Shown: piece after piece, positions 9,516 through 21,657 of the stretch
How the letters are laid out: each line of letters begins with the position of its first letter
Position numbering within the stretch: position 1 is the stretch's first letter
Source of the DNA: Citrifermentans bremense
Lineage (GTDB): Bacteria > Desulfobacterota > Desulfuromonadia > Geobacterales > Geobacteraceae
DNA: 64,000 nt
Direction of reading: 5' to 3'
Assembly (NCBI RefSeq): GCF_014218275.1
Contig: NZ_AP023213.1
Coordinates: 1,094,001-1,158,000, forward strand
Notes under the pieces: model-generated
The model's database searches: none
Told to the model about the DNA's origin: nothing
What the model saw: only the letters and a program-made list of their open reading frames with translations
Made by a program: the position numbers and the translations under genes

Positions 9516-10439
9516 TTAGCTTCTGTGAGGCTTTTTCGCCAGCAGGATGGATGTGAGGATGGAGATGGCGAGGGTCCCGACGATGAAACCCAGCGACAGC
9601 AGCAGCGGGATCTCCACCACGTCGACGAGAAGCATCTTCGCGCCCACGAAGGCGAGGATGAAGGAGACCCCAAGCTTCAGGTAAACGAACATCTCCATCA
9701 CGTGGGCCAAGAGGTAGTAAAGGGAGCGCAGCCCCATGATGGCGAAGACGTTGGAGCTGTACACGATGAACGGGTCGTGGGTCACGGCCAAAACTGCGGG
9801 TATCGAATCGACGGCGAAGATTACGTCGCTCGATTCGACCACCACCAGGGTCAGAAACAGAGGGGTCGCGGCCCAGACGCCGTGCCTCTTGATGAAGAAC
9901 CGATCCCCCCAGGTCCTTTTGGTTATGGGCATGAAGCGCCGCACCAGCCGTACCAGCGGATTTTTCTCCGGCTCGACTTCCTCATCCCCCCCGAAGGCCA
10001 TCTTGATCCCGGTGTAGATCAGGATCCCCCCGAAGATGTAGACCATCCAGTGGAACCGCTCGATCAGCTCGATCCCGACCAGGATGAAGATCCCCCTCAT
10101 AACCAGCGCGCCGATGATCCCCCATTTCAGGATCTTGGGCTGCTGTGCCTTCGAGATCTTGAAGTAGGAGAAGATCATGATGAAGACGAAGAGGTTGTCG
10201 ACCGACAGGGACTCCTCGATGAGGTAACCGGTGAAGAATTCCAGCGCCTTCGCCGATCCCATGAAGTACCAGATCCCTGCGTTGAAGGCCATGGCAAGCC
10301 CGACCCACACGGTGGTCCAGGCGAGCGCCTCGCGGAACTTGATCTCGTGGCTCTTGCGGTTGAAGACGAACAGGTCCAGCACGAACATTACGGTGATGAT
10401 GGCCGCGAAGGCAACCCACATCAATTCCCTGGTAGACAA
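9516..10439 (-). CDS. TerC/Alx family membrane protein (manganese exporter type)
   Basis: A 307-residue polytopic membrane protein of the TerC family, with about eight helices. Family marks are EESLSVDNLFVFIMIFSYF (about 75-93) and the acidic membrane segments SSDVIFAVDSIPAVLAV (about 185-201). E. coli Alx and B. subtilis relatives export Mn2+ or help metallate exported proteins. It starts 12 bp after the htpX stop with an AGGAGG-like site, so the two form an operon. The manganese riboswitch upstream of htpX (11364-11475) supports a role in Mn2+ balance. Confidence 0.92.
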   Translation of the reverse strand: MSTRELMWVAFAAIITVMFVLDLFVFNRKSHEIKFREALAWTTVWVGLAMAFNAGIWYFMGSAKALEFFTGYLIEESLSVDNLFVFIMIFSYFKISKAQQPKILKWGIIGALVMRGIFILVGIELIERFHWMVYIFGGILIYTGIKMAFGGDEEVEPEKNPLVRLVRRFMPITKRTWGDRFFIKRHGVWAATPLFLTLVVVESSDVIFAVDSIPAVLAVTHDPFIVYSSNVFAIMGLRSLYYLLAHVMEMFVYLKLGVSFILAFVGAKMLLVDVVEIPLLLSLGFIVGTLAISILTSILLAKKPHRS

Positions 10440-10451
10440 AAAAACCTCCTT

Positions 10452-11294
10452 TTAACGCCCCATCTGCTCGAGTCTCGCGATCCTCTCTTCCATCGGCGGA
10501 TGGGTGGAGAAGAGCCTGGCGATCCCCCCCGCGGTGAGGGGATTGACGATGAACATGTGTGCTGTGGCCGGCCGCGCTTCCTGCATCGGGAGCAGGTGTG
10601 AGGCCTGGTCCAGCTTTCTCAGCGCGTTGGCGAGCGAGCGGGGGTGGCCGCAAAGCCTCGCTCCCCCCTCGTCGGCCAGGTACTCGCGCGACCTGGAAAC
10701 CGCAAGCTGGATCAGCATGGCCGCGATCGGCGCCAGGATGGCGAGTGCCAAAGTGCCGATGACGCCTCCCCCTTCCTCGTCGTCGCTTCTGTGCCCGAAG
10801 ATCGCCGCCCACTGCGCCATGTTCGCCAGCATCGAGATCGCCCCGGCGACGGTGGCCGCTATGGTCGAGATCAGGATGTCGCGGTTTGCGACGTGGCTCA
10901 GTTCATGTGCCATCACCCCTTCCAGCTCCTCCGGGGTGAGGATGCGCATGATCCCTTCGGTCGCGGCCACGGCGGCATGATCGGGGTTCCGGCCGGTGGC
11001 GAAGGCGTTGGGGCTCTCCGAGGGGATGATGTAGACCCGCGGCATGGGGAGGCCTGCCTGCACGGTGAGCCGCCGGATCATCCCGTAGAAAGCGGGGTTC
11101 TCCATCTCGCTGATCTCCCGTGCGCCGTACATGCGCAGTACGATCTTGTCGGAAAACCAGTAGGAAAAAGCGTTCATGGCCAGGGCCATGAAAAACGCCA
11201 GGTACATCCCCCCCTGTCCCCCGATCGCTGCGCCGAGCCCGATCATGAGCAGCGTGAGAGAAGTGAGTAAAACGGCAGTCTTGAATCTGTTCAT
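10452..11294 (-). CDS. htpX: HtpX membrane zinc metalloprotease
   Basis: A 280-residue M48B protease. Two N-terminal helices (7-25, 30-46) precede the zinc motif HELSH (H130, H134), with the third ligand E204 in [11 protein letters not shown]; two further hydrophobic segments (about 143-165, 178-198) lie between. HtpX degrades damaged inner-membrane proteins together with FtsH. Start ATG at 11294 follows GGGAGGT. It is the first gene of an htpX-terC operon behind a Mn2+ riboswitch, which is not its usual control (in E. coli it is under CpxR). Confidence 0.94.
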   Translation of the reverse strand: MNRFKTAVLLTSLTLLMIGLGAAIGGQGGMYLAFFMALAMNAFSYWFSDKIVLRMYGAREISEMENPAFYGMIRRLTVQAGLPMPRVYIIPSESPNAFATGRNPDHAAVAATEGIMRILTPEELEGVMAHELSHVANRDILISTIAATVAGAISMLANMAQWAAIFGHRSDDEEGGGVIGTLALAILAPIAAMLIQLAVSRSREYLADEGGARLCGHPRSLANALRKLDQASHLLPMQEARPATAHMFIVNPLTAGGIARLFSTHPPMEERIARLEQMGR

Positions 11295-11328
11295 GACGTA
11301 CCTCCCTTGAGGTTGACTGACAGCTCAA

Positions 11329-11374
11329 ATAAAAAGACCTTTACCCAGGTGCGTCGGCACTGGATAAAGGTCTT
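11329..11374 (-). terminator. riboswitch-controlled intrinsic terminator
   Basis: On the minus strand AAGACCTTTA pairs with TAAAGGTCTT across a short internal bulge and a CCAG/CTGG stem, followed by TTTTT. Its 5' arm overlaps the 3' strand of the riboswitch P1 helix (CCTTTA), so the two structures exclude each other. Confidence 0.88.
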
Positions 11375-11475
11375 GCATGCTCTGACAGTTGTCATCGCCC
11401 CGTGTCCGGGCTTTGTCAGCCGTCTTGACGAACACGGGTCGGTTGCCGTGGCAACCGATTGCTACTCCCCTTTAC
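11364..11475 (-). promoter_or_regulatory. yybP-ykoY manganese riboswitch
   Basis: Read on the minus strand, the leader of htpX contains the family's invariant blocks in order: GGGGAGTAGC right after TAAA, a variable hairpin (CGGTTGCCACGGCAACCG), the GTCAAGACG block, the distal arm, and GCAAGACCTTTA closing P1 against TAAAGG. yybP-ykoY aptamers bind Mn2+ and control manganese exporters. Binding should hold P1 closed and stop the overlapping terminator from forming, giving an ON switch for htpX-terC. Confidence 0.93.
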
Positions 11476-11484
11476 ACCTTGAGA

Positions 11485-11513
11485 AATATAGGTAATGACT
11501 GGCACCGTGTCAA
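11485..11513 (-). promoter_or_regulatory. sigma-70 promoter of riboswitch-htpX-terC operon
   Basis: Minus strand: TTGACA, 17-bp spacer, TATATT. Near-consensus, and placed so that transcription starts just before the aptamer. Confidence 0.85.
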
Positions 11514-11523
11514 CCAGAAAGCT

Positions 11524-12099
11524 TCACCCCCCGATACTGTCGGTCAGCAGGATGGCGTCGGCCAGCTGGCGCATGGAGATCCTGCGGTCCATGGCGAGCC
11601 GCTGCATCCTCCTGAAGGCCTCTGCCTCCGAGAGCTTGTCGCGGTCCATCAGGCGCCCCTTGGCCTTTTCTATCACCTTCCTGCTTTCGATGCTCTCCTT
11701 CAGGGCCGATACCTCTTCCTTGAGCCGCTCCTCCCGGCGCGCCGCCGCGACGGACAGCACCAGCGCCGCCACCAGTTCCTCTTCCCGCACCGGCTTGGCG
11801 AGGATGGTGTACAGCAGCGACTCCCCCCATTTCTGCACCTGCTGCAGCTCGCAGCTCCGGGCGATCATGATGATCGGGACGCCGAGCTGGTCCCAGAGCC
11901 TCTTCACCGTGGCCCCCATCTCCTGCTCCTCGTCGGCGTATTCGATGACCGCCACCTCGGGACGCAGCTCCAGGGCGTCGCCCAACAGTCCGCCGGTGCT
12001 CCCGGAAGCTATTATTTCAGCATAACCCAGCTCGCCGAGCCTCTTTTTTAGGCTCTCCAGGAGCTCCTCGTCGCGAACGTACAGGACCGCTTTTCCCAT
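11524..12099 (-). CDS. ANTAR-domain response regulator with degenerate receiver
   Basis: A 191-residue protein: receiver-like domain (1-118), short coiled coil (about 125-145) and a C-terminal ANTAR domain (140-187; KGRLMDRDKLSEAEAFRRMQ). ANTAR proteins bind paired hexaloop hairpins in RNA and prevent transcription termination. The receiver lacks a clear phospho-acceptor: the usual D-x-x-M/L-P segment reads VIEYADEEQ, so phosphorylation control is doubtful. The ATG at 12099 is chosen because it lies 8 bases after AAGGAGG; a GTG three codons earlier overlaps that site. Its RNA target is not apparent nearby. Confidence 0.88.
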   Translation of the reverse strand: MGKAVLYVRDEELLESLKKRLGELGYAEIIASGSTGGLLGDALELRPEVAVIEYADEEQEMGATVKRLWDQLGVPIIMIARSCELQQVQKWGESLLYTILAKPVREEELVAALVLSVAAARREERLKEEVSALKESIESRKVIEKAKGRLMDRDKLSEAEAFRRMQRLAMDRRISMRQLADAILLTDSIGG

Positions 12100-12221
12100 G
12101 TCTTTCACCTCCTTACGACGATTGGACTAGCCGCGTGGCGGCATATCTGCCGTGGTAAGAGCATAGAGCGTTCCAAAAAAAAGATTCTGGTGCTATAAGT
12201 TCTAGATCATTGGAGGTGCCT

Positions 12222-13223
12222 GTGAAAAAGAAGGGAATCATTGCGGCATTGCTGGTGGCAGCGGCGGTGGCGGTTTTTTTCTACCTCCGTCACGGCCGCA
12301 ACGGGGAAAGCCCCACGGCTCTGCGCATCTCCGGGAACATCGAGGTGACCGAGGTGCAGCTGAGCTTCAAGGTTCCGGGGAGAGTACAGGAGCGGCTGGT
12401 CGACGAGGGGATGCAGGTTGCCCGCGGCCAGGTGGTTGCGCGCCTGGAAGACCGCGAGCTTGCCGATGCGCTGAAGCTGGCGCAGGCGGATGAGGCTGCC
12501 GCCGCCGCTTCGCTGGCCGAACTGGAGGCGGGCAACCGCAGCGAAGAGGTGGCCCAGGGTGCGGCGCTTTTAGCTCGCGCCGAGGCCGAATCCGCGCGGG
12601 TTGCGGCCGATTTCCAAAGGAGCAAGGCCCTCTTCGCCAGGGAGGTGATCCCCCGGCAGCAGTTCGACGCCGCCAAGGCTGCCTACGAAGGGGCCGCAGC
12701 TTCCGTGCGCGAGCGCAGGGAGGCGCTGCAGCTTTTGCGCAAGGGTGCGCGGCGCGAAAGGGTGCAAGCCGCCCGTGCGGCCCACGAGGGGGCGCTGGCG
12801 CGGCTCTCCACGGCAAAGGAGCGTCTGGGGTACGCCACCTTGGCGGCGCCGGTTTCCGGGGTGGTGCTCAGTAAGGCGATCGAGCCGGGCGAGCAGGTGG
12901 CGGCGGGGACCCCGGTGGTCACGCTGGGCGACCTCGGGGACTGCTGGCTCAAGGGGTACATCCCCGAGACGGAACTGGCGCGGGTGAAGCTCGGGCAAAG
13001 GGCGCGGGTGACGACCGACGGCCTTCCCGGCAAGGCCTTCGAGGGGAGGGTGAGCTTCATATCCAGCCAGGCGGAGTTCACCCCCAAGAGCGTGCAGACC
13101 GAGAAGGAGCGGGTGAAGCTCGTCTACCGGGTGAAGATCTCTTTGGCGAACCCGGGGATGGATCTGAAGCCTGGGATGCCGGCGGACGCCGTGATCGACC
13201 TCGGCGCGCCGCAAGCGCGCTGA
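12222..13223 (+). CDS. HlyD/EmrA-type membrane fusion adaptor of ABC exporter
   Basis: A 333-residue periplasmic adaptor. One N-terminal membrane helix (about 6-24) is followed by half-barrel and lipoyl segments (ISGNIEVTEVQLSFKVPGRV and GVVLSKAIEPGEQVAAGTPVVTLGD), a long alpha hairpin (about 75-195, Ala/Glu/Arg rich) and a beta-barrel C-terminus. It links inner-membrane pumps to an outer-membrane channel. The GTG at 12222 has GGAGG five bases upstream. It opens the exporter operon and is related to YbhG/YhiI; no TolC-like gene is in the window. Confidence 0.9.
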   Translation: MKKKGIIAALLVAAAVAVFFYLRHGRNGESPTALRISGNIEVTEVQLSFKVPGRVQERLVDEGMQVARGQVVARLEDRELADALKLAQADEAAAAASLAELEAGNRSEEVAQGAALLARAEAESARVAADFQRSKALFAREVIPRQQFDAAKAAYEGAAASVRERREALQLLRKGARRERVQAARAAHEGALARLSTAKERLGYATLAAPVSGVVLSKAIEPGEQVAAGTPVVTLGDLGDCWLKGYIPETELARVKLGQRARVTTDGLPGKAFEGRVSFISSQAEFTPKSVQTEKERVKLVYRVKISLANPGMDLKPGMPADAVIDLGAPQAR

Positions 13224-13236
13224 CAGGGGGAGAGCG

Positions 13237-14160
13237 ATGGCTCAGGGTGAGGCGATCAGCACCAGCGCGCTGCAAAAGCGCTTCGGCGAGGTGACCGCGG
13301 TGGAGGAGCTCACGCTTGCCGTGCAGGCGGGAGAGCTCTTCGGCCTGGTCGGCTCCGACGGCGCCGGCAAGACCACCACGCTCAGGATGCTGGCGGGGAT
13401 CATGGACCCCAGCGGCGGCGAGGCCACAGTACTTGGGCGGAACATGGCGCAAAGGGCCGAGGAGGTGCGCGGCGAGATCGGCTACATGAGCCAGCGTTTC
13501 GGGCTCTACCCCGACCTGACGGTGCTGGAGAACCTCCGTTTCTACGCCGACATCCACATGATCCCCGGACGCGAGCAAGGCTCCCGGATCGACGAGCTTT
13601 TGGGATTCAGCAACCTCACCCCCTTCAAGGACCGGCTAGCGGGAAAGCTCTCCGGCGGCATGAAGCAAAAGCTAGGGCTTGCCTGTGCGCTGGTGCACCG
13701 GCCCCGGGTGCTCTTTTTGGACGAGCCGACCAACGGCGTCGACCCCGTTTCGCGCCGCGACTTCTGGCGCATACTCCACGGCCTTCTGGGGCAAGGCGTT
13801 GCCATCCTGGTTGCGACCGCGTACCTGGACGAGGCCGAGCGCTGCCACAGGGTGGGCCTCATGCACCGCGGCAGGCTTTTGGCCTGCGACACCCCGAAGG
13901 GGCTCAAGAAGCTCATGAAGGGGGGCGTCCTGGAGTTGACAGCCGCGGAGCCTCGAAGAGCCGTGCGGCTTTTGTCCGGCGCCTTTCCGTCAGGAAGCGT
14001 GGCCCTTTTCGGTGAAAAGGTGCACCTGTACTTCGATGAAGACCCGGAGCAGGCGAGGGAGCGGGCCGTGGCGACCCTGAAGCCGGAGGGTCTGGAGCCT
14101 TCAAGGGTGAGACAGGTCGAGCCTACCCTGGAAGACCTTTTCGTCTCTTTTTTGCGTTGA
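13237..14160 (+). CDS. ABC transporter ATP-binding protein (YbhF N-half type)
   Basis: A 307-residue ATPase of the drug/lipid exporter (CcmA/YbhF) group: Walker A GSDGAGKTTT (39-48), signature LSGGMKQKLG, Walker B VLFLDEPTNGVDP. The H-loop histidine position reads VATAYLDEAE, with alanine where an active site usually has His; this is a feature seen in the first half of two-ATPase exporters, so it is probably the weaker ATPase. It begins 13 bp after the adaptor and is followed by a second ATPase; the two correspond to the halves of the fused E. coli YbhF. Confidence 0.92.
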   Translation: MAQGEAISTSALQKRFGEVTAVEELTLAVQAGELFGLVGSDGAGKTTTLRMLAGIMDPSGGEATVLGRNMAQRAEEVRGEIGYMSQRFGLYPDLTVLENLRFYADIHMIPGREQGSRIDELLGFSNLTPFKDRLAGKLSGGMKQKLGLACALVHRPRVLFLDEPTNGVDPVSRRDFWRILHGLLGQGVAILVATAYLDEAERCHRVGLMHRGRLLACDTPKGLKKLMKGGVLELTAAEPRRAVRLLSGAFPSGSVALFGEKVHLYFDEDPEQARERAVATLKPEGLEPSRVRQVEPTLEDLFVSFLR

Positions 14161-14232
14161 AGCTTCTGCCGGCCTGCCAGCAGATCACAGGTTCCCTGAT
14201 GCTGCGGGCTCCCGAGGAGGAAATTCGAACCA

Positions 14233-15192
14233 GTGAGCGGTGACACACCCACTACGAACGCGCAATCCCCCCAGCCGCAAGTCAGCCTGCGTGAACTGAC
14301 CCGTCGCTTTGGCGACTTCACCGCGGTTAACCGGGTCACCCTCGACGTGGCGCGGGGCGAGATCTTCGGCTTTCTCGGGCCCAACGGCGCCGGAAAGTCC
14401 ACGACGATCAGGATGCTCTGCGGTATCCTCCCCCCAACTTCCGGCAGCGGGACCGTGGCCGGTTACGACATCGCCACCCAGTCGGAGCAGATCAAGAACC
14501 AGATCGGCTACATGAGCCAGAAGTTCTCCCTCTACGAGGAGCTGACCGTGGAGGAGAACATCGACTTTTACAGTGGCATCTACCGCATCCCCGCCGAGAA
14601 GAAAAGGGAGCGCAAGGAATGGGTCATCGAGATGGCAGGGCTCGCCGAGCAGCGTGGAACCCGTGCCGCGGCCCTTTCCGGGGGGTGGAAGCAGCGGCTC
14701 GCCCTGGGGTGCGCCGTCCTGCACGAGCCCCCCATCGTTTTCCTGGACGAGCCCACCTCGGGGGTCGATCCCATCAGCAGGCGCAGCTTCTGGGAGTTGA
14801 TCTACCGCCTTTCCGGCGAGGGGGTCACCATCTTCGTCACCACGCATTACATGGAAGAGGCCGAATGCTGCGACCGCCTGGGCTTCATCTTCGGGGGAGA
14901 GCTGATCGCCCTGGGGACCCCGGCGCAGCTCAAGGCGGAGTTCCCAGGGGAGATCGTCGAGGTCGGATGCGAGCGCCCCTTCGAGCTTTTGCAGCGGATC
15001 GAGTCCCTGCCGGGGGTGAAGAGCGCGGCGCTCTTCGGGGCGGGGCTGCACCTGGCGGTGGAAAACGCCGGGCAGGCGATTGCCGCGATCAAGAAAGAGG
15101 TCCCCGACCTGGATCTCAGGATGGAGCGCATCACCCCGTCCCTGGAGGACCTGTTCGTTTCCTTCATGGAGGCGCAGGGAACGCGCGGCTAG
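14233..15192 (+). CDS. ABC transporter ATP-binding protein (YbhF C-half type)
   Basis: A 319-residue ATPase that pairs with the gene before it. All catalytic motifs are intact: Walker A GPNGAGKSTT, signature LSGGWKQRLALG, Walker B IVFLDEPTSGVDP and H-loop VTTHYMEEAE. A 20-residue polar extension precedes the domain. The start is GTG 14233, with GAGGAGG 12 bases upstream, slightly long. A C-terminal domain (about 235-315) ends ITPSLEDLFVSFME, matching the end of the first ATPase. The permeases lie 4 kb further on, after two sensor-kinase genes. Confidence 0.92.
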   Translation: MSGDTPTTNAQSPQPQVSLRELTRRFGDFTAVNRVTLDVARGEIFGFLGPNGAGKSTTIRMLCGILPPTSGSGTVAGYDIATQSEQIKNQIGYMSQKFSLYEELTVEENIDFYSGIYRIPAEKKRERKEWVIEMAGLAEQRGTRAAALSGGWKQRLALGCAVLHEPPIVFLDEPTSGVDPISRRSFWELIYRLSGEGVTIFVTTHYMEEAECCDRLGFIFGGELIALGTPAQLKAEFPGEIVEVGCERPFELLQRIESLPGVKSAALFGAGLHLAVENAGQAIAAIKKEVPDLDLRMERITPSLEDLFVSFMEAQGTRG

Positions 15193-15339
15193 CCCCTGAT
15201 TTTCCCTAATGTTTCCGGGCACCCGCCCGATAAAGAGATACTGCAACCAAATCCACTTAAGCCGCTGCCGCAAGCCTCTTGCGCGCAGCCCGGGCCTTTG
15301 CCCAAGCGGTGTTTGAAGCTCCACTTCCACAGGTGACAG

Positions 15340-18146
<2,807 letters not shown>

Positions 18147-18150
<4 letters not shown>

Positions 18151-19301
18151 AACGCCAGACGGTCATGATCGTCGATGATACCCCTGCCAATATCGAGATC
18201 CTGAGCGAGACCCTGGGGGAGGAGTACGAGCTTTTCTTCGCCACCAGCGGGGCCGACGCCCTGGAACTGATCCGCGCCGACAAGCCGGACCTGATCCTTT
18301 TGGACATCATGATGCCGGGGATGGACGGCTTCGAGCTCTGCTCCATCCTGAAGGGGGACCCAGCCACCCGCGACATCCCGATCATCTTCGTCACCGCGAT
18401 GATCGGCGAGGAGGAGGAGATCAAGGGGCTGGAGCTAGGCGCCATAGACTACCTCACCAAGCCGATCTCCCCGCATATCGTGCGCGCCCGGGTGAAGAAC
18501 CACCTGGAGCTGAAAAGGTACCGGGACCTCCTGGAGACGCTCGCCAGCGCCGCCGACCGCGCCAAGAAGGAGTTCCTGCGAAGCGTGAGCCACGAGCTGC
18601 GCACCCCGCTCACCCCCATCATCGGCATGACCGACCTCGTGCTCGACAGCGAGGAGGACGACAACAAGCGCAAGTACCTGGGCATGGTGCAGAAATCGGC
18701 CTTGCGCCTTTTGGGGATCGTCGAGGACCTGATCGAGACCAGCAGGCTCGAAGGGGAGGGGAGCGCTCCCGAATACCGTCCCTTCCTGCTCAAGGCGTTC
18801 CTGGACACGGTCTCCATGGAGGCCCGGAGCCAGGCGGAGGGCAAGGGGCTCGATTTCCAGGTCACCCTGGACCCGGCGCTTCCGGAAGCGGTCAGCAGCG
18901 ATCAGGGGATGCTGCACAAGGTCCTTTCCATGCTTTTGGGAAACGCCGTCAAGTTCACGCCGGCCGGCAAGGTCTCGCTGGAGGTGCGCCCCCAGGAGGT
19001 GGCGGGAGAGCTTATGCTGCAGTTCTCGGTGGCCGACACCGGGATCGGCATCGATCCTGCGGATCTGGAGCGGGTCTTCAGCGACTTCACCCAGTCCGAC
19101 GGCTCCATTACCCGCTCCTTTCCGGGACTGGGGCTTGGGCTTACCCTGGCCCGGCGCATGACCGAGCTGATGAACGGCAGCATCTGGGCGGAGAGCGCGC
19201 CAGGGGGAGGGTCCATGTTCCAGGTGCAGATCCCCCTGCTGCTTCCTGAACCGGCGTCTCCCGGCGCGGCAGTCGCGGAGGCGGACGGAGCCGGACAGTG
19301 A
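18147..19301 (+). CDS. REC-HisKA-HATPase hybrid sensor protein
   Basis: A 384-residue soluble protein: N-terminal receiver (1-120, D53 in LLDIMMPGMDG), HisKA with H149 (SVSHELRTPLTP), and HATPase_c (DTGIGIDPADLE, FPGLGLGLTLARRM; the G1 box carries P in place of the usual G-T). It can receive phosphate from the preceding kinase and may itself phosphorylate a partner. Start and stop are both coupled: its ATG overlaps the upstream stop, and its stop TGA overlaps the GTG of the permease at 19298. This fixes it as an integral member of the exporter operon. Confidence 0.9.
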
Positions 19302-20431
19302 AGGCGAAAAGGGTCTCGGCAGTAGCCCGCAAGGAGTTCCTGCACGTCCTCAGGGACTGGAGGAGCCTCGGGATCGGCATCGCCATCCCGCTGGTGATGC
19401 TCTTTCTCTTCGGCTACGCGCTCACCCTCGACGTGGACCGGGTGCCGCTCGTCGTCTGGGACCAGAGCCAGACCCCGGCCAGCCGCTCCTTCGTCAGCGG
19501 TTTCAGCGCCTCGCGCTACTTTCAGCTCGTCGGACAGGCTCAAGGCTACGGCGAGATCGAGCGGGCCATAGAGGCCCGGCGGGCTGTGATCGCGCTGGTG
19601 GTCCCGGTCGACTTCGCCGGGAAGATCTCCTCCGGGCGCGGCGCCTCGGTTCAGGCCATCATCGACGGCAGCGACTCCAACGTCGCCTCCTATGCGCTTG
19701 GGTACGCGGAAGGGGTGACCCGCACCTACAGCAATGAGGTCACGCTCGACGCCGTCAGGCGTGGGGGCTTGCCTCAGCCGGCAAGCGGGCTGGACCTGGA
19801 GCCGCGGGTCTGGTTCAACAGCGACATGGAGTCGCGCAACTATATCTTCCCCGGGCTGATCGCGGTGGTGATGATGGTCATCGCGGCGCTTCTGACCTCC
19901 CTCACCGTTGCCCGCGAATGGGAGGTGGGGACCATGGAACAGCTGATCGCTACGCCGGTCACCTGCGGCGAGCTTATTCTTGGGAAGCTGATTCCCTACT
20001 TCTGCATCGGGATGCTCGACCTTCTGCTCGCTGTCCTCGTCGGCGAGTTCGTCTTTCACATACCGCTGCGCGGGGAACTCTGGCTCATCTTCGCCTCCTG
20101 TTCCGTCTTCCTGGTCGGCGCCCTCTCGCTCGGGATACTGATCAGCATCGTCACCAGGAGCCAGTTCCTCTCCAGCCAGATCGCGCTCGTGGCCACCATG
20201 CTCCCAGCCTTCCTGCTTTCCGGGTTCGTCTTTCCCATCGCCAACATGCCGTACCCGATACAGCTCTTCACCCACGTCGTCACCGCGCGCTATTTCGTCA
20301 CCCTCTTGCGGGGGATCTACCTGAAGGGGCTGGGGCTGCGGCTCCTTTTCGGCGAGGCGCTCTTCCTTCTGGCCTTCGCCGCGCTGGTGCTCACCCTGGC
20401 GCACCACAAGCTGCGCAAGAAGATCGAGTGA
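19298..20431 (+). CDS. ABC-2 type permease (YbhS-like)
   Basis: A 377-residue ABC-2 permease: first helix 23-43 (LGIGIAIPLVMLFLFGYALTL), a large periplasmic domain (45-175) and five helices in the C-terminal half (about 185-205, 230-255, 260-285, 295-315, 350-370). The conserved segment NSDMESRNYIFPGLIAVVMM precedes helix 2. It starts at GTG 19298, overlapping the stop of the sensor gene. It is 10 bp from the second permease. Together with the adaptor and ATPases it forms a YbhFSR-type exporter; the substrate is not indicated. Confidence 0.93.
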   Translation: MKAKRVSAVARKEFLHVLRDWRSLGIGIAIPLVMLFLFGYALTLDVDRVPLVVWDQSQTPASRSFVSGFSASRYFQLVGQAQGYGEIERAIEARRAVIALVVPVDFAGKISSGRGASVQAIIDGSDSNVASYALGYAEGVTRTYSNEVTLDAVRRGGLPQPASGLDLEPRVWFNSDMESRNYIFPGLIAVVMMVIAALLTSLTVAREWEVGTMEQLIATPVTCGELILGKLIPYFCIGMLDLLLAVLVGEFVFHIPLRGELWLIFASCSVFLVGALSLGILISIVTRSQFLSSQIALVATMLPAFLLSGFVFPIANMPYPIQLFTHVVTARYFVTLLRGIYLKGLGLRLLFGEALFLLAFAALVLTLAHHKLRKKIE

Positions 20432-20441
20432 GGGGGCGGGC

Positions 20442-21572
20442 ATGATCGAACGGCTAAAGGCGATGCTGGTCAAAGAGTTCATCCAGGTGCTGCGCGACCC
20501 GCGCATGCGCTTCGTGATGTTCGTGATCCCTGTGGTGCAGACGCTCGTCTTCGGCTACGCGGTCAACACGGACGTGCGCGAGGTGGCGACCGCCGTCTAC
20601 GACCTGGACAACAGCTACCAGAGCCGGGAGATAGCCGACCTCTTCGTCAAATCCGGCTATTTCCGGCTCACGGCAAGGGTTTACGACGACAAGAGTTCGC
20701 AGGAGCTCATCGACAGGGGGGAGGTGAAGGCGGTGCTCAGGATGAACCGGGGCCTGGGCGAGCGGCTTACCGGGGGGAGGGGGGCGCAACTCCAGATGAT
20801 CCTGGACGGGACCGACTCCAACACCGCCGGCATCGCGCTCAACTACGCCTCCAGGATCGTCGGGGGGTACAACCAGCGCCTGCAAAAGGAGTGGGGCGCG
20901 CGCCACGGCGGGGCGCTCCTTTTTCCAGGCGGGGTGGAGCTGGTGAGCCGCGCCTGGTTCAACGAGAACCTGGAAAGCCGCAATTACTACGTCCCCGCGG
21001 TCATAACCAACATCGTCTTCATCATCACCATGCTCCTCTCCAGCATGGCCGTGGTGCGCGAGAAGGAGATAGGGACCATAGAGCAGGTGATCGTGACCCC
21101 GATAGGGAAGGGTGAGTTCATCCTGGGAAAGACGATCCCCTTCGTCCTCATCGGCTTCATCAACGTGACGCTCATCTCGCTGGTCGCCGTCTTCTGGTTC
21201 GAGGTGCCGCTGCGCGGGTCCATTCCGCTTCTCTACTTCGCCACCGCCCTCTTCCTGATGAGCTCGCTGGGCATAGGCCTTCTCATCTCCACCATCAGCC
21301 GCACCCAGCAGCAGGCGATGATGAGCGCCTTCTTCGTCATCTTCCCCGCCATTCTACTTTCCGGGTTCGCCTTCCCCATCGAGAGCATGCCTCAGGTCGT
21401 GCAGTGGTTCACCCTGGTGAACCCGATGCGCTTTTTCCTGGTCATCATCCGCGCCATCTTCCAGAAAGGGGTCGGTATCGACATCCTCTGGCCGCAGATG
21501 GCGGCGCTGCTTCTGCTCGGCGTCACCATACTCTCCACCGCTGTCCTGAGGTTCAAGAAAACCCTGGGGTAG
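20442..21572 (+). CDS. ABC-2 type permease (YbhR-like)
   Basis: A 376-residue paralogue of the preceding permease with the same topology: N-terminal helix (about 20-40), periplasmic domain (NTDVREVATAVYDLDNSYQS onwards) and five C-terminal helices starting after ENLESRNYYVPAVITN. Both permeases keep LxGxxFPIxxMP just before the penultimate helix. It closes the exporter operon; no terminator is obvious in the 85 bp before the NUDIX gene, so read-through is possible. Confidence 0.93.
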   Translation: MIERLKAMLVKEFIQVLRDPRMRFVMFVIPVVQTLVFGYAVNTDVREVATAVYDLDNSYQSREIADLFVKSGYFRLTARVYDDKSSQELIDRGEVKAVLRMNRGLGERLTGGRGAQLQMILDGTDSNTAGIALNYASRIVGGYNQRLQKEWGARHGGALLFPGGVELVSRAWFNENLESRNYYVPAVITNIVFIITMLLSSMAVVREKEIGTIEQVIVTPIGKGEFILGKTIPFVLIGFINVTLISLVAVFWFEVPLRGSIPLLYFATALFLMSSLGIGLLISTISRTQQQAMMSAFFVIFPAILLSGFAFPIESMPQVVQWFTLVNPMRFFLVIIRAIFQKGVGIDILWPQMAALLLLGVTILSTAVLRFKKTLG

Positions 21573-21657
21573 GCGCGGAGCTTTTAATAATCCTTGACCG
21601 TAACTTCCCGTTCGCGTACCGTTTTGCGGGAACGAAACCTGCGGTGAATTCAGGTGT

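Noticed and set aside
11307..11495. 62-codon plus-strand frame upstream of htpX
   Set aside because: It lies over the riboswitch and terminator, whose base pairing and motifs explain the sequence better.
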